Source of the DNA: Dichomitus squalens LYAD-421 SS1
Lineage: Eukaryota > Basidiomycota > Agaricomycetes > Polyporales > Polyporaceae
Length of the DNA stretch: 64,000 nt
Assembly (NCBI RefSeq): GCF_000275845.1
Contig: NW_006766886.1
Location: 1,588,945-1,652,944 of the forward strand
Direction: 5' to 3'
Below the pieces are notes generated by a model that ran no database searches, had not been told where the DNA came from, and saw only the letters and a list, made by a program, of their open reading frames with translations. Below, one piece after another: positions 1 to 10,860 of this stretch (position 1 is the stretch's first letter; each line of letters begins with the position of its first letter). The position numbers and the translations under genes were made by a program.

Positions 1-513
1 CTTCATGCAAACAAGGGGAGAGGATAGGATAGACGAAGCCGATATACTGGGGTGCTGGAAATGGGTCGTATCCCCTGCAACAGATGTTTCATCGGCGTCG
101 AATGAATCTCTGAGAGTGGGCAAGACAAGTGCGGTATACGGCTCCCAAGGATGTACCAAAGAGACCAGGAGAATAGTGATAATGTTGACATAAACCCTCG
201 AGAGTACTGATGGAGGAGTATGTCGGAGATGCGTTGCCAGGAAAAGGAGCGCAGAGATAGAATCCAGTATCATATCCCATGTCCAGGCCCCCACGCGAAG
301 GGCGACATGGGATATCCCCGGTGGCTTGTCAGCCAAATAGAGCGTCTCGGCGATTACGTTCCTCTGCGCCCGAAAACTCTCCTGGATGGCGAGTATGTCT
401 TGGTAGGACTGTTCACCATCGAGGAACCACGTGTGGGAGAGAATCGCATACGGCACATCGAGAGTACCATTGAATGAGCGGAACTCGCCAGTCGTGGTAT
501 CGATGAGTCGCAT
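1..513 (-). pseudogene. HET-domain protein, decayed 5' part (runs off window)
   Basis: Reading from an ATG at 513 leftwards, the first ~35 codons give a classic HET (heterokaryon incompatibility) start: MRLIDTTTGEF, then YAILSHTW, then a GEQSYQDI block. After about codon 60 the homology no longer stays in one frame. A block like the next HET segment (EGLCQ) lies in a second frame near 145-160. A block resembling the WIDxCCID / LSEAINSM region (WSLWYI, then PLSEI) lies in a third frame at about 75-150. The starting frame itself stays open to the window edge but looks unlike the family there. HET domains trigger nonself-recognition cell death in fungi and are highly expanded and unstable in polypores. 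A TATA-like sequence on the minus strand at 641-648 could be its promoter. I infer frameshift decay; unrecognised introns are the alternative. Confidence 0.55.
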
Positions 514-1194
514 GAGAGCCTGCACTGTAGAAGTTATCGATATGCTGCATGCCAAAAACATGAGAAACCCTCAAATAAAAGACTCACGGAGATAGCTTGA
601 ACGGCGAACGCTTCCATGCTCCCGACGAGCAACAGCACGCTTTATATTGGCATAGGGGCTGTTCTGATAGGGGAAGGGGACTTTGAACGTATTCCATGTA
701 TGCCGGCATGCTTCGCCAAGCGTGTAACACGAGGTAAGACTGGGACAGCTTTCTGGCGCCAGAGATGACAGAGAACATCAAGCGTGGGCGAAATGACCAG
801 CCTAGACGACCTTGCAGTGCACACCGCCTCCTTGCTGCAAGGTCATGTTTTGTCAGACGGACAGACCTGTTCTGCGGAGTCGCCTTCCAGGCGACGAGCG
901 TTCCTACTGACTTCACAGGCAGCTGCGAAGAGGAATCATTAGCGGTCAAACCGCTTATGCGTCCGCCAGTTGCCAGCATGGCACTGCAATGAAGCATCTG
1001 GGCCGGCGAATTCGGATTAGCGAGTCAGACCTTGAGGACACGGACCTGAGGACTCGGATGCGATGCGTGGAATGTTTATCTCATGGTACTGATTGCAGCA
1101 GATCACGCCTACTGCAGTCGGATAACGTCCAGGAGACAGCAAACAAAGGGTGCGGAGTGGTGTGGGTTGCGTGCCCTCTACGGTACATCATAAA
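514..1194. other. Intergenic, HET promoter side and COX11 3' flank
   Basis: No convincing gene. The minus strand has a TATA-like AATATAAA at 641-648 and a possible 5' UTR intron (donor GTGAGT near 592, acceptor CAG near 520) leading to the HET start at 513. Open frames at 584-997 (-) and 765-992 (+) have no recognisable content. The 1000-1190 part is probably the 3' flank of COX11. Confidence 0.4.
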
Positions 1195-2192
1195 TTAAGC
1201 AGTCGTGTTTTTGCTGCGAACCTCCGCCTTTGGCGCATGCTCGTATCCGGAGAAACCCTGTGAAGCTTGCACGACGTCGTCAGGGGCATCGGGCTCTAGG
1301 TGTCCTTGCTCATTCCGCCGCGCCCTGCCAGAGGGAAAGATTATTAGCAACGTAACGTCGGGTCATAGAGATATACTAGCCGGAAGAACGTGTACGACAA
1401 GACAATGTCATCCAGGTTCCTGCACGCTGGATCATCCAACACATCACGATCAATGAAGAATAGCAGTGGCATGTCGACCTCTTCTCCGGCAAGGAGCTTC
1501 TGCTCCTCGAAACAGAAACATTCTACCTTCGCAAAGTACGGTGCAATCTGAACGGGGGACTGTCAGACACTTCGAGCGATACACAATCAGTGGCTGCATA
1601 CCCGGTCTGGAGTGACGTTGTACGTTGCGATACCAATTATATCCTTGTCGGACTTGTTCTTCGCCTTGTAGAAGGCAAGACTAGTCTCTCCGGGCAAAAC
1701 GCTCACAAATTTCTGCTGCGGGACAAACGACCACGGAAGTGCATCTGACGTGTCCGCATTGAAATGGACCTTGATGCGCTTGGCGTCCTCGACAGGAACA
1801 AGTCGCTCTGCTTCGAATTTGCCCATCCCGACCTTGGGCGTACCCGCAAAGCCCGTCGCAGCGCAGAACATGCGGTACAGGGGGACCGCCGCGTACGTCA
1901 CTCCCACTCCGAGAACGATCTAGGCGAGACATGCTCAGTGACAAAAGCTCGGAGCATATGTAATGGGGGGACGTACGACTGCCGTGGTATACATCAGCAG
2001 ACTACGATTCCGTGATGCATACATCTCCTGCCTAGACTTGAACTGCGGGCGGGGTCCTGGAGGGGGAGTTCCCGGAGACGAGGAGCCCGAATGCGTTGAG
2101 GCCGGTCGCCATGATATTTGACTAGCGAAGGGCCCTGCTCGACGAGGAGAATGCGGGAGCGTGCGCCATGTATGCCTCGGACCGGAATGCAC
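1195..2192 (-). CDS. COX11: Cytochrome c oxidase assembly protein COX11
   Basis: COX11 is an inner-membrane copper chaperone that delivers copper to the CuB site of Cox1. About 276 aa in four exons: 2192-1977, 1919-1602, 1547-1381, 1324-1195. Residues 1-55 are Arg/Ser/Pro-rich like a mitochondrial presequence. RNRSLLMYTTAV followed by IVLGVGVTYAAVPLYRMFC is the family's transmembrane helix and following conserved block. The copper-binding CFCFEEQ motif and a C-terminal YTFFRARRNEQGHLEP are present. The last intron (1380-1325) joins the conserved C terminus in frame only if read as GC-AG; the nearby GT donor would break the frame. The gene is divergent from the J-protein gene at 2539, so the 346 bp between them is a shared promoter region. 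Confidence 0.95.
1325..1380 (-). other. GC-AG intron in COX11
   Basis: Exon 3 ends ...TTCTTCCG and the intron begins GCTAGT, has a CTAAT-type branch site and ends GGCAG. Splicing here restores FFRARRNEQG exactly as in the COX11 family. Using the GT three bases further in would shift the frame and reach a stop within a few codons. Confidence 0.7.
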
Positions 2193-2538
2193 GGCCCTCT
2201 ACAGCGCAATAGTCAGAGTGCTAAGCCTAAGGCAAGGAAAGCTGCTCAGTACTTACACGAGCAGAGCAGCTAGAAACCTCCGTTCGCAATGAGGACAGAC
2301 ATACCCCTCGACAGCTTGGTCTCAAGAGGGCAGCGGCGCGGAATCCGAGATGGTTCATGGCGAGGAGAGGGCGCTACCCTCGTACCGCCTGTTCCCGATC
2401 CACGACTATCCTCTCGACCCGCCGGCGCGCCTTGTAACGTCTCGCCATTCATTCCCGGCCAGAGCCTACCAACCATCCCTCTGTCCTCCGTTGAAGTGAT
2501 AGAGATATACCTTACTAATTACTGCAGAGCCTCTCGTC
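2193..2538. promoter_or_regulatory. Divergent promoter region COX11 / J-protein
   Basis: 346 bp between the COX11 start (2192, -) and the J-protein start (2539, +). No clear TATA box or third gene was seen. Open frames here (2289-2570, 2270-2476) show no recognisable content and are judged non-coding. Confidence 0.45.
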
Positions 2539-3610
2539 ATGTCCGAAGCTTCTTCCACGCCAGGGCCTAGCTCTTCTAAGCCAGATCAGCCGTCAGCGGA
2601 CGACATTGAGAGGCTCCTCAACAGGGAGGCTACAGCCTTTCAGCGGGAGATAGAGGTTGAACGTATCCTAAAGGCCTTCAAACTAAAGTGCGTCTCCATA
2701 TCCATCTTATTGGTGCACAGCTCATCTCAATACCCTTCCCGATGCGTGCAGTCCGTACGAAATCCTCGACATCAGCGAAGAAGCGAGCACGGAAGAGATC
2801 AAGAAGAAATACAGGCATCTCTCGCTCTGTGAGCATACTACCGACGCCTCCCCGGCCCCGGGTCTGGGGACGTGAGCTCGTGTTGAATAGAGTGTTGACT
2901 GCCACGTACGTTGTCTGATGTCTAGTCATCCATCCTGACAAGACCCCCCACCCTCGCGCCCCAGATGCATTTGATCTCCTCAAGAAGGTCCGTACTTGGT
3001 TCACCCACCATAGCTCCTCTCCTCTCCCGGTCTGGCTGCGCACACGACCACTTCTCTATCCTGACTATTTGGACAAAACATTGTGCTGACGTCTCTACCA
3101 GGCTGAATCTGAGCTGTCAGACAAGACTAAGCGAGAAGAGCTGGACGCTGTTATCAAACAAGCACGCGTCGTCTTGCTGAAGGACCTGGGGCTTCCTCCA
3201 GCAATGCGAGATGATGACCCGAAGCTGAAGAGCTTGGTGCCGTCCTGGAGGCAACAAGTGCTTGCGAAGTCTAAAGAATTCCTCATAGACGAGGAGGTTC
3301 GAAGGCGGAAGTGAGCCATCCCCGCGCACATCATGTGGACATCTCTCATTTCCTCTTAGAGCCTTCAAGATGAACCTTGCGAATGAGGGCCTGGAGGCCC
3401 GCAAGAAAGAAGAGGAGGTGAATGCGAAAAAGCGGAAGGCGGAGGAGGAGGCTCGTTGGGAAGGTGCGTCGGCGGCGTTATCTGTGGATTTCCATGTGCC
3501 GACGTTTACAATCGCCTGCAGAGAACCGAGAGCAAAGGGTCGACAATTGGCGGAACTTCGCTAGCACCTCGAAGAAGAAGAAAAAGACGAAGGTCGCTGT
3601 TCTGGGTTGA
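2539..3610 (+). CDS. J-domain protein, DNAJC8 / Spf31 type
   Basis: Predicted spliceosome-associated J-protein, like human DNAJC8 and S. pombe Spf31. Exon 1 is 2539-2687 and exon 2 starts at 2752. The N terminus is Ser/Pro-rich, then ADDIERLLNREATAFQREIE, the characteristic lead-in of this family. The J-domain follows: PYEILDISEEASTEEIKKKYRHLSLF, then the Hsp70-activating IHPDK across the next intron, then DAFDLLKKAESELSD. The C-terminal half is a charged coiled coil (EEEVNAKKRKAEEEARWE) ending with a lysine run (TSKKKKKTKV) before the stop at 3608, as in the family, where this part carries nuclear targeting. At least five introns. Convergent with RMI1. Confidence 0.9.
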
Positions 3611-3982
3611 ACTGCGACCATCCTCTTGTTCGACATGTATGTATTCTAGAGGAGTTCGACGATCAAGAGAGAGCTCGTATCTGGTACATTGTATGACTTG
3701 TATTCTTCGATATTGACTGTTATAGATGGTTCAGCCGAATAAAGATGACACCTCAATCGAACGGCGCATACACTTCATCAGAGAATAGTGCAACGTCGCA
3801 GGCCCAGCCCTTCAACACATTATGCATACAACATCAGAGTGTACCGCGCATATATGCGCACACTGCTATCCAACTATACCTGAAGTCGAGCCTCGTACTA
3901 CAGTACGAGTCCTGTCGATACACGGTTTCCCAGCCACTCAACGATCTTCCCCACACAAGTCAACACATTACGCCTCAGTTAC
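3611..3982. other. Convergent 3' intergenic region
   Basis: 372 bp between the stops of the J-protein gene (+) and RMI1 (-). AT-richer, with the likely 3' UTRs of both. No gene seen. CpG dinucleotides are present here, unlike in the convergent gap at 9.5 kb. Confidence 0.5.
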
Positions 3983-6182
3983 TCAGTCCGACAGCTCGAT
4001 AACATCGGTGGCTGCCGGACGAACGACCCGCCTCCGCACATGTCTCGTCGGCACCGCCTTGTTCTCCTTGTCAGGCTCCTCGTCGCTGATGTTGATGACG
4101 TCTTCGCTCGCGACCGCGACCCCCGTGTTCCGCTTCGGGTTGGATTGACTCGAAGACGATGTGCGCGGGGCAGACGTGGCGCGCGAACCCGAGCTAGATG
4201 TGTTCGTGCCCACCGTCGGGGTGTTCTTCCTGGACGCAGTACCCGCTACCGTCGTAGTCGTCGCTGTCGAAGCGGCTGTCGCCCCGCCCTTCCCGAAGCT
4301 GAAGAGCGTCGCGCCCGTCGACTGGCTGTACATGTGTACCTGCGTCTGCGTCCCCACCCGTGCCTGTGTTTGCGTCTGCATGACAGTGCTCGACCCGTTC
4401 GTGCTCGCAGCCGTCTCGTTGCCGGGCGCGGTGCGCTTCATGCCCTCCTCCTCGGCACGCGTGACCGACTCGAGGAAGCCGTCGCCCATCTCAAAGTCGA
4501 AGCCGTAGTCGTCCGAGCTCGGATCGCCAAACACGAGTTCCTTCTTCTCCTTCTTCTCTTTGTGGTCATCGCTCTGCGGCCCCCGCCTCGCCTTCGCCCT
4601 CGCGACGTCCAGCGGCCGGGCCTCTCCAGCCCTCGAGCTCGTGGGCGGCGGCGCACGGGCGAACGCATCCTCCTCGTCCTCCCCGATGCTGTCCGGGATC
4701 TCGATCGCCGGCGCGCGCGGAGGCGACAGCCCGATCGTGCGCGCGAACTCCTTCATCGCGTCCCGCGACCCGGGCCCTGTGAGTGTGACCGTCGCCTCAC
4801 CCGCTTCCTCGACGTTTCTGGCGCCATCTGCGCTCCTCTCGTCCGTCTCCGTCACTGTCTCCTTGCGCTTCGCACGCGCCACGTGCGGGCTCTGGCTCCC
4901 GAAGAACCGCGAGCGCTGCAGCAGCTCGGCGCGCGGGGGCGGGTCGGGGGAGGGCGAGCGCCCGGTGCGGCTGGGGCGTTTGCGCGCACGGCGGCGGGGC
5001 TCGGCGGCGTCGTCTGCGTGCTCGAGGAGGTTGAGGAGGGCGGCGTTCGAGGGCCCGGCGGCGGGCGGGGGTGGGGGCGTGATGTCGCGGAGGGGGGAGC
5101 GCGAGGACGGGGTGGACGAATGGCGGGGAGGGGGAGGGGTGAGGTGGCGCTGGACGGGGCCAGGAGCGGGAACGGGAGCGGGAACGCGGGCTACTGCAGG
5201 AGGGGCAGGGGGAGGAGGTTGGGGAGCGGGGGCATGTGCGGGTTCTGGGTCGCGTTGAGGCTCTGCGGGCGCGGGTTCGTCTTCTGGGGCTTCTTCGCTA
5301 GGGGAGTACGTCAGGACGTGCGCGGGCGAAGGGTGCCAGGGACCTACCCGAGACGCAGCTTCAGGCCACGAAGGAAGATGGCTTCGCGCCGCTCATCGCG
5401 GTCCGCTGTCTGGTGGCCTTTGCAATCGATGCATCGCGGCTCGAGGTGTGCTGTCCCGCGGCGGATGGTAACGTCTCTTATGACCATCTGCTCTTCGTAG
5501 GCGTCAGAGAACGCGCACAATGTAGGGCATGGAAGACGAGGGCACTCCAACTGCGTGACCGAGCACACCCACCTTGTACCCCAGAGGCGTTTCTCCAAGC
5601 TCAAATTGTGGCAGATTCTTGACCTCGATTGCAGGGAGGACCGACGCTCCGTCGCTCAGCAGAAGCTGTAACGTGGACCTGGGGTACTTGGGCATCGGCT
5701 TGCGCTCGCGCTCATGCTCACGCCCGTCCCCGCTTGCGTCCCTTAACGCCGCCTGTTTCCGATACTCTTGCCGCGACTCGTGCACTTGCAGCAAGCTGTA
5801 TGCGCTATGCGCAAACTCCATGATCTCCGTAACCTCGACGAGGATCGGACCCCTGAGGACAGCGTGGTCCGCGCCTAGGACGTTCTGCGGGAAACCGGTG
5901 CCGGCGACCATGCTGTCTGCGAAGTCGGAGCCGAGGAGCTGTGAGTTGACGTTATCAAGGATGGCGGGCATGTCGCGCGCGGGGTCAAGGTGGAGCTCGG
6001 ATAGGATCCAGGTGTAGCAGGCTTCGAGCCATTCCTATACAGGGCGTATTTGAGGGAGTGCTCAGAATGAGACGCGCCGGGGCGCGCGCAAGTGGTACGG
6101 GATGTATACGTACCGGATCAACGGTGGGCTGGGGGTAGGTCTCTCTGAGCCACTGGGTCACTTGGGGTGGGGGCGGTGGCAT
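3983..6182 (-). CDS. RMI1: RecQ-mediated genome instability protein RMI1
   Basis: RMI1 is the OB-fold partner of the RecQ helicase-topoisomerase III complex that dissolves double Holliday junctions. Exon 1 (6182-6114) encodes MPPPPPQVTQWLRETYPQPT; exon 2 from 6034 continues EWLEACYTWIL. The family core is clear: LLGSDFADSMVAGTGFP, then LRGPILVEVTEIMEFAHSAYSLL, then LQLLLSDG, LGYK and (after an intron) IRRGTAHLEP. After about residue 250 the protein becomes long, disordered and Pro/Ser/acidic, with repeated TQTQ and SSS runs, ending DVINISDEEPDKENK...IELSD. The ATG at 6182 was chosen because it gives the family N terminus; the frame extends upstream to 6290 but a donor-like GTAAGT there suggests a 5' UTR intron. 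The long plus-strand open frames over 4040-5500 are GC-driven shadows. Confidence 0.9.
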
Positions 6183-6922
6183 GGTGGAAGACTGAGAAGG
6201 CGGCAGGACTGGATGAGGAGGATTGGCGTTGTGATGCGCGTGAAGAGCGGTGATGGGTGGTGCGGGGGTGACACTTACCAGAGTGTACAATAATATTAGG
6301 GCAACGATGGCCTCGCAGACTCGCTAGGATTGTGTGACTAGACTCGAAGTTTCGTGTATCGCTGAGAAGTAGTTCGCGAAGGTCGGAAACCCGAGCTCTG
6401 CGGACAGAGAAAAAGACAGTGAGCTGAGTAGCCATATGGAAGGCAAATATCAGCTCACCTCAAAGTGATGTCATGCACCAAGCTCCTGTTCAAAAGTCAG
6501 AAGTCGTAAGCAGATGCGAGGCGCACGACAAAGGCGCGATTGAGGACTAGTGTCTCAGGTACCGTCGAATTGGCGATGATGGGTGCGCGCGATCCTGATG
6601 ATGGTCTAGACTGACAGGTATGTATGACGAGAGGGTGATAGTGACGGATTCAGGAAACGGATGGGATAGAGAATGAAGTGTAGCGGCGGGGCGTAGAGAA
6701 GAAATGCTCGGACGCGTTCCCCGCAACGCGGTATATCGCGACGCGTGACGCAAGTCACATGACCTGTCCGTGTGACGCTGTGCTAGATAGGTTAAGGTTT
6801 GCGGGGTGCGAGTGCTCGCCTTCGAATCTGCTCTGTTTACGACGCCGCGGCGACCAGGGATGCTTCCGAGTCTTCTCCGTACGCGGGCGTAACGGGCATA
6901 GGCATATCACTCGCCTTTGTCA
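6183..6922. promoter_or_regulatory. Divergent promoter region RMI1 / carnitine acetyltransferase
   Basis: 740 bp between divergent starts. It probably holds the RMI1 5' UTR with a small intron (donor GTAAGT on the minus strand near 6280). No other gene was recognised; open frames at 6118-6435 (-) and 6759-7076 (+) look non-coding. Confidence 0.4.
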
Positions 6923-9516
6923 ATGCTTTCATCCGCGTACCGTTTCCTCGCCTCACGACGCCTGCCTATGCAATCACACCTCGTCTCGCCCACGAGACGA
7001 GCGAACTCGACCAGGACGACTCCCACCCTGCCTTCCCTACCACGCCTCCCTGTCCCCCTTCTTAATGCTACACTGAGCGCATACCTCAAATCATTAGAGC
7101 CCTTTCTCCTGGAGGATGCTGCCCGTGGTGGGCCAGACTTCAAGACCGCCTACGATGCCCGTCTGAAGCTCGCACAAGACTTCGAGCAAGGCATTGGGTC
7201 TATATGCCAGCGACGCCTACTCGGTACGCTGCTCCTCTCCCCCGTACCTATTAGATCCAGCACGCTTAGAGTCTGCGATCCGGCGGCGACGAAGAGCTCG
7301 ATAAGCACTCCCCGCACAATTGGCTCGACGACAACATCTGGCTACAAAAGGCTTACCACGAATGGAGGGCGCCCCTCATCGTCAACTCTAACTGGTGGCT
7401 CGCGCTTGCCGATGACCCGTCTGTTCCGCCTGCCGTAAGATACCCTAAGCATCAGGTCTCTGGCTTTACGAACTGGCAGATCCGTCGCGCGGCCTGGCTC
7501 GTGCATCGAGTGCTGGACTTCAAGGCTCAGCTTGATCGGTGAGCTACGCTCTCACATGTGCATCCGCATTTGCATCTGACGAATGACCACGTAGACAAGA
7601 CATCTACCCAGATACCACACGGACAGGTTCGTTGTTCACACTACCTATATCCCGCGCACGCTGAGCGCTCACCCGAACTAGGTCTCTGGTTCCGGCATGC
7701 TGCACTTCAGTCCTTCCACAAGTGCCGAATACCCCAGCGCGGATGCGATCGCCTCTCCACAGTGCCATCTCCGTCCGACCCCAGCTCTCGCAAGCTCCTC
7801 GTGATGGTCGCCGACTGGATGTATGCGGTCGACGTGGTCGACTCGGACGGCGGCTCTCTCCCTCCGAACACCATCGAGAAGAGGTTACGCGTCATCGTGC
7901 AAGATGCGGAAGCTCGGCTGGAAAGAGGAGAGCGTCCCGTTCCAATAGGTGTGCTCACGACGGACGATCGCGATATATGGGCAGCGGTGCGTCTCTTCCC
8001 CTACACGTTCTACTCTTGTCTAATAACCCCCATCTCCCTGCATAGAACCTCGAACACCTTCTTTCCCTCTCCCCCTCGAATCGCACCCTCTACACCACAC
8101 TCGCCTCCTCCGTCTTCGCCCTCAGCCTCGACCCGTACGCCTACACCCTTCCTCCGTCTCACCAGACTCACGACGCGGACCTCGCCACGCACCTGCACAA
8201 CGTTCGTTCCGGCGACGGGGCCCGCCCGGGCCACAACCGGTGGTACGACAAGCCGTTCACGCTCATCGTCGAGGCGAACACCCGCGCTGGAGTGCTTGGG
8301 GAGCACTCCCCCGTTGACGCGCTCGTGCCGAGCGTCGTCGCGGACTACGCGATCGTGCAGGGAGTGGACGATGGTGCGTTCTCTGCTCCTCTGAATCCGT
8401 CGGAGGAAGTGGAGGCGGACGAGGATGTGCACTTCAGGGGCTGGGAGCGTATGGACTGGGTCGTCGACGGCGCGATCGTGCAGGCGTGCGAGGAGACTGC
8501 CATGCGCGCTAAGGTGGTCGTCGACGACTCGGACGCGGACGAGCTCGTGTTCGACGCGTACGGCGTTGACTGGATCAAGAACGAAGGTACGCATCTCTCC
8601 TTCGCTCCGTCTGCTCCTCCCCCTGCTCCTCCCCTCTCTCTCTCGCTAAGCGTCGTACTGATCCCCCATCCGTGCGTACGCACGACAGCCGGCCTCTCGC
8701 CCGACGGCTACATCCAGATGGCGCTGCAGCTCGCGTGGTACCGCACGCGCGGCGAGTTCACTGCGACGTACGAGACCGCGCTCACGCGTGCGTTCCAGCA
8801 CGGGCGCACGGAGACGATCCGGACGCTCTCCGCCGACAGCCAGGCGTGGGTGCTCGCTATGGCCGATCCGCATTGTGAGGTACGTTGCGTCTCGTCCGAT
8901 ATCATCTCGCCGTTCACCATTCGTTCTTTCTCCATCTGGTCGTAACCGACGTCGCCCTCGGCCTCCGCAGGACGCGACACGTCTCGAGCTGCTCCGACGT
9001 GCAGTACAGACGCACACTAGCCTGACGCGGCGCGCGGCGACGGGCCGCGGGCTCGACCGACACCTGCTCGGGCTGCGCCTCATGCTGCGTCCGGACGCGG
9101 GCGAGTCGCATCCCCTATTCGAGGACGAGCTCTTTGGTCGCAGCCAGGCCTGGAAGCTGAGCACCAGCGGGCTCAGCGCTGGATACCAGTTTCGGGGGAC
9201 TGGGTGGGTGCTTCCTTCCTGCGGCGATCATTGTGTATCGCTGTTGTTGTGCTCATGCTGCTCGTGTTGGATAGGTTTGGTGCTGCATACCCTGATGGCT
9301 ATGGGATTAACTGTGAGTGTGCTTCTGGTGGGTGGTGCACCTGTTACTGATTGCAAGTGCTGGGTAGACATGCCTGCCCTAGATAGACTGAGGTTTGGTG
9401 TTGAGTCCAAGCACTCTTGTGCACATACTAGTACCTGGTTGTTCATGGCAGCTATCACTAATGCACTTCAGGATATGAAGGCACTGTGTACATCTACCTT
9501 ACAAGCCCACCTATAA
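6923..9516 (+). CDS. Carnitine O-acetyltransferase
   Basis: Moves acetyl groups between CoA and carnitine for transport into mitochondria. ATG at 6923 gives an Arg/Ser-rich mitochondrial-like leader, then LPSLPRLPVP and YLKSLEPFLLEDAARGG, the family opening. Later exons give SPHNWLDDNIWLQKAYHEW, VADWMYAVDVV, the catalytic-His block GEHSPVDALVPSVVADY (about 8300-8340), MRAKVVVDDSDADELVF, GLSPDGYIQMALQLAWYR, and RAATGRGLDRHLLGLRLML. The end is GTGFGAAYPDGYGINY and FGVESKHSCAHTST before a stop at 9514-9516. About nine short introns; the first joins QRRLLE to LDKHSPHNW via an acceptor at 7292. The last two exons (from about 9275) lie in the CpG desert: codon use switches abruptly to CpG-free forms while the protein stays family-like. 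Confidence 0.92.
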
Positions 9517-10860
9517 TCAATAGAATCACATCTTGCTCACACAATTCAGGAAGGGGTGTGTCAAAGCATGCATTCATATATGATATCCAGTGAGCATAGC
9601 ACAGTAGCAAGGTCATCACTATAGAAGTACACCAGGTTGTCAACCACACCAACCAGCATCAGGCATCCTCAACTGTAAGGCACTCTGGGTTCACCCAGAC
9701 TTCATCACCCCAGGCAGCTGCCATCCTGCCCACCAGAGTCTGAGCAGCCCTGTCCCACACAAAGTCCCAGGAGGTGACAATGTACATGCCTCTCTTGCAA
9801 CGAGTAAGCATGACATTTGTACGGCGCTCATCAGTAAGGAAACCTAGGCCCCTAGAGCGAACCAGGGAGACTATGACATAGTCCTTCTCATTCCCTGCAA
9901 AGGCACAAGTTCAGCTGTGAAGCCCAAGATCATGAAAAGGCCACTCACCCTGAAAGGAGTCTACATTGAAGCATTTGTCCTGCCAGACAAGACCAGAAGC
10001 TTTCAGCTCATTCTCAAGGAAACTGCGCTGAGCATCATAGGGGGTGATGATGCAGTACTCCTTGTCCTCTGCCTGGAGCTTCTCAGCAATTTTAAGGACT
10101 GTGAGTCTCTCAGCAGGGTTCTGCAACAGGTATGTCAGAATGGAGAGAAGTCCCCAGTCCAGATAGAACTTACATGCCAACTAGTCTCATGCTGCAGCTC
10201 CCTAGAGTCCTCAGTATGGACAAACCAGCAGCTGTCTTGAGTGGTGGGAACTGGGTGGTCTGGCCAGGACTGGAGCTGCCCCTCATAGATGACCTCTGAG
10301 ACAACCTCTCCAATAAGGGGAGGCATGCGGTCTAAAGATGTTGGTGAGCTATCAAGATGGATCTGCACTAGAAGAGATAGACTTACATTGGATACTGAGG
10401 AATAGTGCTGTAGAGCGCAGGTGGGAGATCTCAAAGATGCTCTGAATGATATTGTCATCATCAGCACCAAATGGAGGCACTAGAACATGGATGAGCATAT
10501 AGAGGGTCAGAGAAGGTGGCAATGAACTTACATTGCTTGTCATCTCCTATCATGCAGATCTTAGAGATGGATGGGAACTGCTGGAGAGGGGCTACATAGT
10601 CCCCAATGCCAATCTGGCTAGCTTCATCAATGACCAGAGTGCTGATAGGGTTAGCTGTGGTGAAGATGTGCAGTTTGGGGTGGGCTAGCATGGATAGAGT
10701 ACAGAGTATGACTGGGATGCCTTGGACCTTCCGCTGCGCCCTCTTGAAGTCACGTGATAGAATGATATTCTTGTTGATACTAGTGTAGATATGTTCATGC
10801 CTACACACCTGATGAGACATGTCATACAAGCAGGAGTAGAGATCACATACCATTCAAGGT
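9241..10860. other. CpG desert across two convergent gene ends
   Basis: By eye I count 11 CpG dinucleotides in these 1,620 bases and none from 9301 to 9780. The 240 bases at 11101-11340 alone contain 20. TG and CA are correspondingly common. The block covers the last exons of carnitine acetyltransferase, the 142-bp gap, and the helicase core exons, whereas the 5' parts of both genes are CpG-rich. 10861-11100 is a transition zone with 6 CpG. Both reading frames remain open. Confidence 0.85.

Noticed and set aside
584..997. 137-codon minus-strand open frame
   Set aside because: No recognisable motif, and it covers the apparent HET promoter.
4040..5500. 486-codon plus-strand open frame
   Set aside because: Arg-rich antisense shadow of the GC-rich, disordered RMI1 C terminus; no domain, and RMI1 itself is well supported.
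9241..10860. Horizontal transfer as the cause of the composition switch
   Set aside because: The switch falls inside two genes whose other halves have native composition, so it is not a transferred gene boundary.
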